Positions 9,601-15,856 of a DNA stretch of 35,050 bases are shown piece by piece. Below the pieces are notes generated by a model, which was not told the origin of the DNA, did not search any database, and saw only the letters and a list, made by a program, of their open reading frames with translations. The translations under genes were made by a program, and so were the position numbers. The stretch is from Candidatus Dormiibacterota bacterium (GTDB lineage Bacteria > Chloroflexota > Dormibacteria > Aeolococcales > Aeolococcaceae). The stretch covers positions 1,662 to 36,711 of the forward strand of contig PKYW01000011.1 in NCBI GenBank assembly GCA_003132805.1, in the 5' to 3' direction. The stretch's first letter is position 1. Every line of letters begins with the position of its first letter.

Positions 9601-10526
9601 TCGCCGAGCTGATGCAGCTCGAATCGCTCACGCCGAACCCCGCAGACCCGGAGGAGATCGGCCGCCTGCACGGCAACCTCAGCCTGAACCACGTGCGCTT
9701 CTCGTATCCCGTACCGGCCAATCGCCCCGGCTTCGACGGAGTGCGTCCAGTCGATCGACGTGGACCCCAGGATCCGCGGCTGCTCCAGTCCCGCGACGCC
9801 GCTTGGCGCAAGCCGCCCGAGGCACTGCGCGGTATCGACCTGCGCGTCGCGGCGGGGGAGACGGTCGCGCTCGTCGGTGAGACCGGCGCAGGGAAATCGA
9901 CGGTCATGAAGCTGCTCGCGCGCTTTTACGACGCCGACGAAGGGAGCGTCGAGGTCGACGGCCACGACCTGCGCAGGATAGATCTCCACGACTTCCGCCA
10001 CCAGCTCGGCTACGTCCCGCAGGAAGCGTTCCTCTTCTCGGGGACGATCCGAGACAACGTCGCGTATGGCCGCCCTGAGGCAAGCGACAGCGAGGTGGAG
10101 ACGGCCGCCCGCGCTGTCGGCGCGCACGAGTTCATCGCCCGGCTCTCAGGCGGCTACCACCACGAGCTCACCGAGCGCGGGCGCTCGCTGTCGTCGGGCC
10201 AGCGCCAGCTCATCGCGCTGGCTCGCGCCGAGCTGGTCGATCCGGTGATTCTCCTGCTCGACGAGGCCACCTCGAACCTCGACCTGGTCACTGAAGCGCA
10301 CGTCGCCGCCGCCATGCAGGAGGTGTCCCACGGCCGGACCACCGTGGTCATCGCTCATCGCCTGCAGACAGCCAGGGCCGCGGACCGGATCATCGTGTTG
10401 CACGGTGGGCAGGTGGTGGAGGCGGGAAACCACGACGAGCTGCTTTCGGCTCACGGGCGCTACGCCGCGATGTGGGAGGTCTTCGAGGTCGTCGGCAAGG
10501 CGGCGCCGGTGACGCAACCGGGGTAG
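6657..10526 (+). CDS. Fused two-half ABC exporter (TMD-NBD-TMD-NBD)
   Basis: A 1289-residue polypeptide carrying two complete exporter halves. The first half has a TMD (about 15-330) and an NBD with Walker A GPSGSGKST (about 372), LSGGQRQR (about 477), Walker B LILDDATS (about 500, with Asp in place of the catalytic Glu) and H-loop IAHR (about 533); its Q-loop reads VFEDSFLF, with Glu in place of Gln. A glycine-rich linker follows (about 625-640). The second half has a TMD (about 690-1000) and an NBD with GETGAGKST (about 1074), VPQEAFLF, LSSGQRQL (about 1177), LLLDEATS (about 1200) and IAHRL. The pattern predicts one degenerate and one catalytic ATP site. Some 40 extra residues sit between the A-loop and Walker A of the second NBD. 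The start is TTG without a clear ribosome site; an ATG at 6708 is possible. Probably a multidrug or lipid exporter; the substrate is unknown. Confidence 0.92.
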   Translation: MSEARDKPGWIRRLWGYMLRHRRDVVLSVGAAALGSVTQTAVPLVARQIVDGVILTRTSALWPWLVLLVVLAAASFGFAYIRRYRGGRVALEVQYDLRNDMHDHLQALDFDNLGRMPTGQLVARANSDSTLVQGLLSFFPIMSSNILLLLLSLGVMIYLSPLLALVAVVVAPSLLIVSYRMRWRVFPATWDGQQREGELVQIVDEDVNGVRVVKAFAQEQRELDRVADAAKAVYGSQMRAVRLQSRYQPLLEAIPSFAQVAILALGGWLALHHDITLGTFLAFSTYVTQLLAPARQLAGVLTIGQQARAGLERIFQLLDLPAAIADAPDAVELPELRGDIRFSNVHFRYGDGDPVLKGVDLHVAPGERVAIVGPSGSGKSTLAMLVPRFYDPTEGAALVDGYDVRNVTLRSLRRQVGVVFEDSFLFSDSVRENIAYGRPDATDEQIEAAARAAQAHEFIEELPRGYDTAIGERGLTLSGGQRQRIALARAILYDPRILILDDATSAIDARVEAAVHDALRGIMAGRTTLLIAHRRSTLHLADRIVVLDGGVVVEEGTHDELIARSALYRTLVSGLEELDAAEIGDSIEALASLASTVGADGTTAAAWAGDSQRSGNRTAARIMGAPSLGPGLGGGGGGGWRLNLAPTPELLARVARLRPVRDIAKVDLERESRPDRNFSLFRLLREFKGPLVLGLLFVVVDGLMTLAGPVLVKTGLDNGVAKGSTFVLFAAAGVFLVVTLVDLIDEIGETFVTGRAAQRIMLSLRIRIWAQLQRLSLDYYEREMAGRIMTRMTTDVDQFESLIENGLLSALVSIVTFVGVGVALVVINAELGLCTLSVAVPLAVATVIFRQKAARLYSISRERIAIVNADFQESLSGVRESQAFVHEGAAMAQFHRLGRSYLDTRVAAQRLVATYFPFVQFMSAVADAIVLGVGAHLIETGHLTSGALIAFLLYIDLFFSPIQQLSQVFDAWQQTRVSVGRIAELMQLESLTPNPADPEEIGRLHGNLSLNHVRFSYPVPANRPGFDGVRPVDRRGPQDPRLLQSRDAAWRKPPEALRGIDLRVAAGETVALVGETGAGKSTVMKLLARFYDADEGSVEVDGHDLRRIDLHDFRHQLGYVPQEAFLFSGTIRDNVAYGRPEASDSEVETAARAVGAHEFIARLSGGYHHELTERGRSLSSGQRQLIALARAELVDPVILLLDEATSNLDLVTEAHVAAAMQEVSHGRTTVVIAHRLQTARAADRIIVLHGGQVVEAGNHDELLSAHGRYAAMWEVFEVVGKAAPVTQPG

Positions 10527-10544
10527 CATCGCGCGGGCGATGCT
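10525..10544. terminator. Hairpin between convergent genes
   Basis: A perfect 8-bp stem (AGCATCGC at 10525-10532, GCGATGCT at 10537-10544) with the tetraloop GCGG. It starts on the stop codon of the fused ABC gene and lies just before the stop of the convergent cytochrome-like gene, where a shared terminator is expected. No U-tract follows on either strand, so intrinsic termination is uncertain. Confidence 0.45.
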
Positions 10545-10551
10545 CGCCGGG

Positions 10552-11220
10552 CTAGGGGTGCCAGGTGGGCTCGAGCCCTGTGGCGATTGCGCCGGCGACC
10601 ATCGCCGCCACGAGCGCCCAGACGATCACCTTCTCCGGTCGGTTGATGGCAGTTGCGGCGAGGCTTCTGGCCGACGCCCGGACCGCCTTGCGCATGTACA
10701 CGGCCAGGTGGACGAGGACGATGCCGCCGAGCGCGATGACCGAATCGGTGTGGATGGTGGCCCAGATGCCGTGATCGGTGCCGATGGCCCAGAGCACCAC
10801 ACCGCTGGCAGTGGCCAGGACCGCCGCAGCCGCCAGGGGCAGCGCGATCAGCCGCGGGAGCAACCACGGTGCGCCGGCGGCTCGGTAGGCCCCGCGGTGA
10901 AAGTAGTAGCTGATCGCGCGCCATGCTGTGCTCGCGAGCTTCACCACCAGGATCGGGATCAGCGCGAACCCCAGCGCGAAGTGGACCGGCCGCAGCGGGG
11001 TGAAGGCGAGCCCGCTGAGGTAGAGGAGCACCAGGCCGAAGAGAATGATCAGCCCCGCATGCGAGGTGAGGATCAGGTTACCGATGACCTGTTGCCTGCG
11101 CTTTGGATGGGGACCGTCCTCGAGGACGTCGAGGGCGTGCCCGAAGCCGTGGCGGTCAGGCGGAACCGCGTCGTCAGCCGGCGTCCCCGAGGCGATCCCC
11201 ACCCACAAGACTGTACGCAT
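10552..11220 (-). CDS. Cytochrome b561-like integral membrane protein
   Basis: A 222-residue protein with four main membrane spans (about 47-70, 78-98, 122-147, 158-177) and a fifth hydrophobic stretch at the end (about 198-215). Histidines suited to axial haem ligation sit in or next to the helices: H54, H80, H157 and H171. This is the arrangement of b-type di-haem cytochromes such as b561 or the membrane anchor of oxidoreductases, so an electron-transfer role is likely. The family call is by pattern only. It is the last gene of a leftward set (HTH protein, thioredoxin, this gene), beginning 32 bases after the thioredoxin stop. The ATG has no strong ribosome site, so the start may be further in. 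Confidence 0.65.
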   Translation of the reverse strand: MRTVLWVGIASGTPADDAVPPDRHGFGHALDVLEDGPHPKRRQQVIGNLILTSHAGLIILFGLVLLYLSGLAFTPLRPVHFALGFALIPILVVKLASTAWRAISYYFHRGAYRAAGAPWLLPRLIALPLAAAAVLATASGVVLWAIGTDHGIWATIHTDSVIALGGIVLVHLAVYMRKAVRASARSLAATAINRPEKVIVWALVAAMVAGAIATGLEPTWHP

Positions 11221-11252
11221 AGAGGCGAGGTCGGCGACCGCCGCGAGCTACT

Positions 11253-11582
11253 TCAGGCGGCCGTCTCCAGCGCCTCGTCGATGAACGCCAGCAGGCGTCC
11301 CTTAGACAGGAAGCCGATCGTCTGACGCACCGGTTTGCCGCCGACGAAGAGCAGCAGTGTCGGCAGGGACATCACGCCGTAGCGGCCCTGAGTCACGGGA
11401 TTGGCGTCGACGTCGACGGTGAGAATCCCGATGCTGCCCGACCGCTCTTCCGCGACCTCGTCGAGGATGGGGGCGAGCATGCGGCAGGGCGGGCACCATG
11501 CTGCGCCGAACTCGACGAGCACCGGTGCGGCAGAAGCGAGGACTTCGGTATCGAAGGTTGCATCGTCGACGGTCTTGACCAT
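11253..11582 (-). CDS. trxA: Thioredoxin
   Basis: A 109-residue thioredoxin with the active site WCPPC (residues 29-33), the cis-proline loop MSLPTLLLF and the terminal helix. The length and lack of a signal peptide fit a cytoplasmic disulfide reductase. The CPPC variant, instead of CGPC, is more usual in TlpA/CcmG-type proteins and may shift its redox potential. The ATG at 11582 has AGGAG 7 bases upstream; the extension to 11951 in the same frame runs under the upstream gene and is rejected. It follows an HTH gene by 14 bases and precedes a b561-like cytochrome, giving a redox-themed operon. Confidence 0.9.
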   Translation of the reverse strand: MVKTVDDATFDTEVLASAAPVLVEFGAAWCPPCRMLAPILDEVAEERSGSIGILTVDVDANPVTQGRYGVMSLPTLLLFVGGKPVRQTIGFLSKGRLLAFIDEALETAA

Positions 11583-11596
11583 GTGGGTTCTCCTGA

Positions 11597-11944
11597 TCAC
11601 TGGCGGGGAGTGGTGACCGCCTTGTAGGCGGCGCAGTTCGAGAACGTGTGAGTGGCGCTCCGAGCTCGTGAACGCCGGCCGCGGGCGGGTGGCGGGGGGT
11701 TGTGATCCTCGGCGGCGTAGCGGTCCCACACGGACTGGCGTGACATCCCGAGGCAGCCGGCGATGTCCTGCCAGCTCATCCCCTCTGCGCGAGCCGCCAG
11801 GACCGTGGAGGCGCGCTTGGATCCGAGCAGGACGGCGACCGATCGAAGCGCCACGAGGCGATCCTCGGTTGGGAGGTCGTTGAGGGCGCGCAGCACGCTC
11901 GCCACCGCCGCATCGGCGCCGGGCGTGGACAGCGAGTAGGCCAT
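11597..11944 (-). CDS. HTH transcriptional regulator, first gene of the thioredoxin operon
   Basis: A 115-residue protein with a helical N-terminal half and a sigma-region-4-like helix-turn-helix at about residues 56-77 (MSWQDIAGCLGMSRQSVWDRYA). After the HTH comes a proline run and a basic, Ser/Thr-rich tail with one cysteine; there are two cysteines in all (in AGCLG and SNCAAY). The start codon directly abuts a 7-bp inverted repeat (11944-11965), so self-repression is plausible. With thioredoxin 14 bases downstream, a redox-responsive regulator is a reasonable guess, not shown by sequence. No named family is claimed. Confidence 0.7.
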   Translation of the reverse strand: MAYSLSTPGADAAVASVLRALNDLPTEDRLVALRSVAVLLGSKRASTVLAARAEGMSWQDIAGCLGMSRQSVWDRYAAEDHNPPPPARGRRSRARSATHTFSNCAAYKAVTTPRQ

Positions 11945-11965
11945 ATGTCAACTATACATGACATA
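11944..11965. promoter_or_regulatory. Inverted repeat at the start of the HTH-thioredoxin operon
   Basis: TATGTCA (11944-11950) and TGACATA (11959-11965) form a perfect 7-bp inverted repeat around an 8-base AT-rich spacer in GC-rich surroundings. It overlaps the first base of the HTH gene start codon, read leftward, so a protein bound here would block transcription or initiation. The most likely binder is the HTH protein itself (inference). Confidence 0.5.
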
Positions 11966-11981
11966 ACACCTGACCTCAGAA

Positions 11982-12917
11982 TCAGACGCCGATCCGCCTG
12001 CGCGCATCGAGCGATCGAGGGAGACCCACGCCGCGCGTGACCGCGACGCCCACAAGACAGAGGACGCCCCCGGCCAGCGCCAGCAGCGGCGGCACGGCGC
12101 CGAGGATCAGCCAGCCCAATAGGATCGCCACCGGCGGGACGAGATACCCCATGGCACCCATGCGCCCGCCGCTGGTGCGCGCCAGTGCGTACGCCCAGAA
12201 GCTGAACCCGACTGCGGTGGGAAAGAGGCCGAGATACACCGTCCACGCGATCGTGCCCGCGTCCGCCGTGCCGAGCTCATGCACGAGCTGAGGCGCAAAC
12301 GGCAGGCAGACGACGGCGCCGATGGTGCAGGCGAGCCAGGTGACCGTCAGCGCGGAGTTGCGTGCGAGGAGCGGCTTCTCAGCCGTGACACCCCCCGCGT
12401 AGACGATGGCCGCGGCCACGCACAGCACGGCGCCAAGCCCCGCTTGAAACCCGTGGTTCGACGTGGCGAACCCGATGATCACGGCACCGCCGAAGCCGAT
12501 GATGCAGCCGGCGACGAGGCGCCGCGGGAAGCCCTCCCGCAGGAAGAGCCCGCTGAGGATCGCAACGAACACCGGGCCGGTGTTCACGAGCATGGCCGCC
12601 GTACCGGCGTCGACCGTCCGCTCCGCCTGGTTGAGGATGAGGTTGTAGGCGCCAAACCAGAGCAGCCCGCAGGCAAGCAATCCGGGAATGTCGGAGCGTC
12701 GCGGGAGCGGCTGGTGGCGGACGACGACCATGACGCCGAGGGCGATGGTGCCCACCAGGAGCCGGCCGAGCGCCAGGGAGCCGGGCGAGAGCACGCGATC
12801 TGCCGCTCGAATGCCCACGAATGCGGATGCCCACAGAACGACGGTGGCGAGCGCCGCTGCAAGCGCCAGACCGCGTTCGCTGGGCGCGATCGCCTGGGCC
12901 GTAGGGGCAGGTGTCAC
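11982..12917 (-). CDS. EamA/DMT-family transporter
   Basis: A 311-residue inner-membrane protein with about ten predicted helices in two homologous EamA halves, roughly residues 17-145 and 157-292. Family signs are WASAFVGIRAADRVLSPGSLALGRLL in the first half, AMLVNTGPVFVAILSGLFLREGF closing it, and the matching AMGYLVPPVAILLGWLILGAVP near the end of the second. DMT members export or import small metabolites such as amino acids; the substrate cannot be inferred. The start is GTG at 12917. It is transcribed away from the ArsR remnant/NUDIX genes and ends 38 bases from the HTH operon start. Confidence 0.88.
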   Translation of the reverse strand: MTPAPTAQAIAPSERGLALAAALATVVLWASAFVGIRAADRVLSPGSLALGRLLVGTIALGVMVVVRHQPLPRRSDIPGLLACGLLWFGAYNLILNQAERTVDAGTAAMLVNTGPVFVAILSGLFLREGFPRRLVAGCIIGFGGAVIIGFATSNHGFQAGLGAVLCVAAAIVYAGGVTAEKPLLARNSALTVTWLACTIGAVVCLPFAPQLVHELGTADAGTIAWTVYLGLFPTAVGFSFWAYALARTSGGRMGAMGYLVPPVAILLGWLILGAVPPLLALAGGVLCLVGVAVTRGVGLPRSLDARRRIGV

Positions 12918-12941
12918 GGCGCAAGCCTATCCGCTGAACAC

Positions 12942-12957
12942 TTCGGTGGTGACCGAA
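12942..12957. promoter_or_regulatory. Inverted repeat upstream of the ArsR remnant
   Basis: TTCGGT (12942-12947) and ACCGAA (12952-12957) form a perfect 6-bp inverted repeat with 4 bases between, in the 66-base gap between two divergent genes. ArsR regulators commonly bind such repeats upstream of their own gene, and the remnant downstream is ArsR-like, so this may be a left-over or still-used operator. Confidence 0.35.
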
Positions 12958-12983
12958 CTATCGAGGCTGTACGGTTCTCGGTG

Positions 12984-13082
12984 ATGGGTCCCGATTTTGC
13001 GGCGGTGGGCAGGCTGCTCAGCAGCCCGGCACGCGCTGCAATGCTCGAGGCGCTCCTCGACGGGCGTACGGCGACGTCGTGA
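12984..13082 (+). pseudogene. ArsR-type regulator remnant (N-terminal 32 residues)
   Basis: The reading frame encodes 32 residues beginning MGPDFAAVGRLLSSPARAAM, followed by LEALLDGR. This matches the first helices of ArsR winged-helix regulators (a 'lsdparaamL.aLldGr' type start), but it stops before the DNA-recognition helix. Its TGA overlaps the GTG start of the NUDIX gene by 4 bases. The rest of the regulator is absent in all frames I read downstream, so a deletion fused the start of an arsR gene to a NUDIX gene. It may persist as a translated leader that couples ribosomes to the NUDIX start. The family match is from memory of the motif. Confidence 0.5.
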
Positions 13083-13564
13083 GCGGGGCGGCGCCCCTTC
13101 GTCGCGCCAGTCGCGCGCTCATCGTCGATGCAGACCAACGGGTGCTGCTCTTTCGCGGCGACCTTCCGGACAGGGAGCCCTGGTGGTTTGCGCCAGGCGG
13201 TGCGCTCGAACCAGGCGAGACGTATGAGTCCGCTCTGGTTCGCGAGGTGATGGAGGAAACCGCCTTGTTCGTCGACGTTGCGATGGTCGGGCCGCCGGTC
13301 TGGGCCCGTGACGCTGTCTTCATGTGGCAGGACCGACCGGAGCGGCACGTCGAGCAATTCTTCCTGGTGCGGATCGTCAGTCACGACGTCGATACCAGCC
13401 GCTTCGAGCCCGCGGAGTCCGCGGTGATCAGGAGATTTCGCTGGTGGGGACTCGACGACATCCTTGGCAGCGCCGAGCGCTTCTCCCCGGTTCGCCTCGG
13501 TGAGCACCTGGCAGCTCTGCTACGCGGCGGAGTACCGGAACACCCAGTCGTGGTGGGCGAGTAA
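13079..13564 (+). CDS. NUDIX hydrolase
   Basis: A 161-residue NUDIX-domain protein with the Nudix box at about residues 41-63: G-x5-E-x7-REVMEETAL, carrying the metal-binding glutamates. The final glycine position of the box is alanine (TAL). It hydrolyses a nucleoside diphosphate linked to another group; the substrate cannot be read. The start is GTG, overlapping the stop of the ArsR remnant, so translation may be coupled. It ends 4 bases before the convergent treX stop. Confidence 0.9.
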   Translation: MSGAAPLRRASRALIVDADQRVLLFRGDLPDREPWWFAPGGALEPGETYESALVREVMEETALFVDVAMVGPPVWARDAVFMWQDRPERHVEQFFLVRIVSHDVDTSRFEPAESAVIRRFRWWGLDDILGSAERFSPVRLGEHLAALLRGGVPEHPVVVGE

Positions 13565-13568
13565 GGCT

Positions 13569-15755
13569 CTAGGTTCGGGCGGAATCACCCTGTTCGCGCA
13601 CCGTGTCGATGGGGTGGTTGAGCACGAGCAGTGAACGAGGGTGCATCGGGATCTCATCCCCGGCGTGATGGATGCTGGAGCCGCGATGCCCTTCGGGATC
13701 GTCGGTGTCCATGACGAGAGTCCATCCTCCGCGCCACCCAGACGGCATGGTCCAGGTGATCGGCACGTCGCCGCTGTGGAGCAGGATCATCAGCGAGTCA
13801 CCGACGATGCGGTGGCCGCGTGGATCGCGGTCGGGAATCTCCTCACCGTTGAGGATCATGCCGATAGAGCGCTCGCCGTCGTTATCCCAGTCCGCGTCGG
13901 TGAACTCCTCGCCGTTGGGCAGCAGCCAGATGATGTCCTTTCTTCCCGAGCGCCGCGTTGCCTCACCGGAGAAGAAGCGTTTCCGCCGCAGGACCGGTTG
14001 CTCGCGTCGAAACGCGACGACCCGCTGCACGAAGCGCAGCATCACCTCGTCGACGTTGGTCCAGTCGAGCCAGGAGATCTCGTTGTCCTGGCAGTACGCA
14101 TTGTTGTTGCCCCGCTGGGTCCGGCCGATCTCGTCGCCGCCGCAGATCATCGGGCAGCCCTGCGAGAGCAGCACTGTGGCGATCAGGTTGCGGCGCTGGC
14201 GGTCGCGCAGCGCAATGGTATGAGGATCATCGGTCTCGCCCTCGACGCCGCAGTTCCACGAACGGTTGTCGTTGGCGCCGTCGTCATTGCCTTCGCCGTT
14301 GGCCTCGTTGTGCTTCTCGTTGTACGTGACCAGGTCGCGAAGCGTGAACCCGTCGTGCGCGGTCACGAAGTTGATGCTCGCCCACGGCTGGCGGCCATCC
14401 CACTGATAGAGGCTGCTCGAACCGGTGAGGCAGTTGGCGATGTCGCGCACACCTCCGGCTTCGCCGCGCCAGAAATCGCGCACGGTGTCGCGGTAGGCGC
14501 CGTTCCATTCCGCCCATCGCACCGGGAAGTTGCCGACGTGATAGCCACCCTCGCCGACGTCCCACGGCTCGGCCACGAGCTTCACGCGGGAGAGCACGGG
14601 GTCCTGGTGGATGATGTCGAAGAAAGCCGAGAGTCGGTCGACGTCGTAGAACTGGCGCGCGAGCGCCGCTGCGAGGTCGAACCTGAAGCCGTCGACGTGC
14701 ATCTCGGTCACCCAGTAACGAAGGCTGTCGGTGATCAGCTGCAGCGTGATCGGGCTGCTGACGTTGAGACTGTTGCCCGTCCCGGTGACGTCAAAGTAGA
14801 AGCGCGGTTCGTCCTCGACAAGCCGGTAATAGGACGGATTGTCGATGCCGCGAAAGCTCACCGTCGGGCCGAGATGGTTGCCCTCACCAGTGTGGTTGTA
14901 GACGACGTCGAGGATGACCTCGAGGCCCGCACCATGGAGGGCGCGGACCATCGCTTTGAACTCGCGAACCTGGTCGCCGTTGCCACGGCCCGCGGAGTAG
15001 CGGCTTTCCGGTGAGAAATACCCGATTGAGTCGTAGCCCCAGTAGTTCACCAGGCCGCGATCGACGAGGTGTCCCGCATCGATGAAATGGTGGACGGGCA
15101 TGAGCTCGACGGCGGTGACGCCGAGTTGCTGCAGGTATTCGAGCGAGCTGGGATGTGCCAGCCCGGCATAGGTCCCGCGCAATTCCTCAGGAATATCGGG
15201 ATTGCGTTTCGTGAACCCCTTTACATGCAGCTCGTAGATCACCGTGTCGGCCCACGCGGTGTCCGGTCGACGGTCGTCACCCCATGGGAAGCTCCGATCC
15301 ACGACGACACTCCGGGGCATCGATGAAGCGGAGTCGAGTTGACTCGGGTCGAGATCATCGCCGTCGAACGAGTAGCCGTAGAGCTCAGGTCCGTGCTTGA
15401 ACCGTCCCGATATCGCCCATGCGTAGGGGTCGAGGAGCAACTTGCGCGGGTTGTGACGCAGTCCGTGCAGGGGGTCGTAGGGACCATGGACGCGAAGCCC
15501 GTATCGCTGTCCCGGACCGATCTGGTCGACGTACCCATGCCACACCAGGTCGGTCCGCTCCTGCAGCTCGTACGTGGCGGTCTCGACGCCGTTGTCGTCA
15601 TAGAGCACGACGTCCACGCCATCGGAGGACGCCGAGTACACGGCGAAATTCGTACCCTCTCCATCCCACGTCGCACCAAGCGGTGCCTCGCTTCCAGGCC
15701 ACGCCTGGTGACGGGGAGTGGATCGGCTTCCCGTGCGCCGTCTAGGAGTGGTCAT
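13569..15755 (-). CDS. treX: Glycogen debranching enzyme / isoamylase (TreX/GlgX type)
   Basis: A 728-residue GH13 enzyme that cleaves alpha-1,6 branches of glycogen, giving the linear maltodextrins used by TreY. An N-terminal carbohydrate-binding beta domain (about 20-120) precedes the (beta/alpha)8 barrel. Barrel motifs are DVVYNHTGEG, GFRFDLAAAL (nucleophile Asp), LVAEPWDVG (acid-base Glu) and NFVTAHDGFTLRDLV (third carboxylate), followed by NEKHNEANGE, typical of the GlgX/TreX group. The length agrees with the family. It is divergent from treY-treZ across a 101-base AT-rich gap, which supports the TreX role over general glycogen turnover; the alternative symbol is glgX. Confidence 0.93.
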   Translation of the reverse strand: MTTPRRRTGSRSTPRHQAWPGSEAPLGATWDGEGTNFAVYSASSDGVDVVLYDDNGVETATYELQERTDLVWHGYVDQIGPGQRYGLRVHGPYDPLHGLRHNPRKLLLDPYAWAISGRFKHGPELYGYSFDGDDLDPSQLDSASSMPRSVVVDRSFPWGDDRRPDTAWADTVIYELHVKGFTKRNPDIPEELRGTYAGLAHPSSLEYLQQLGVTAVELMPVHHFIDAGHLVDRGLVNYWGYDSIGYFSPESRYSAGRGNGDQVREFKAMVRALHGAGLEVILDVVYNHTGEGNHLGPTVSFRGIDNPSYYRLVEDEPRFYFDVTGTGNSLNVSSPITLQLITDSLRYWVTEMHVDGFRFDLAAALARQFYDVDRLSAFFDIIHQDPVLSRVKLVAEPWDVGEGGYHVGNFPVRWAEWNGAYRDTVRDFWRGEAGGVRDIANCLTGSSSLYQWDGRQPWASINFVTAHDGFTLRDLVTYNEKHNEANGEGNDDGANDNRSWNCGVEGETDDPHTIALRDRQRRNLIATVLLSQGCPMICGGDEIGRTQRGNNNAYCQDNEISWLDWTNVDEVMLRFVQRVVAFRREQPVLRRKRFFSGEATRRSGRKDIIWLLPNGEEFTDADWDNDGERSIGMILNGEEIPDRDPRGHRIVGDSLMILLHSGDVPITWTMPSGWRGGWTLVMDTDDPEGHRGSSIHHAGDEIPMHPRSLLVLNHPIDTVREQGDSART

Positions 15756-15856
15756 AGCGGAGCAATGATGGCGCAGCTCAGAAAATTGATAGAGTTACCT
15801 TCAGATATGGTTATAGTCCAACTGATATTACAGAAACGCATGGTGCCCGGGCGGCG
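15756..15856. promoter_or_regulatory. Divergent treX/treY promoter region
   Basis: A 101-base gap that is strikingly AT-rich between about 15780 and 15838. It must hold promoters for treX (leftward) and treY (rightward). TTGATA at 15786-15791 is a possible -35 for the rightward direction, and TATAGT lies further on; on the other strand TTGGAC is a possible -35. TGATAG at 15787-15792, 5 bases before CCTTCA, resembles the TGATAG-N5-CTATCA signal of the island downstream (two mismatches in the right half). Neither start codon has a strong ribosome site. Confidence 0.5.

Noticed and set aside
13641-15014. 457-codon open frame on the + strand under treX
   Set aside because: Antisense to a complete GH13 enzyme; no recognisable domain, biased composition.
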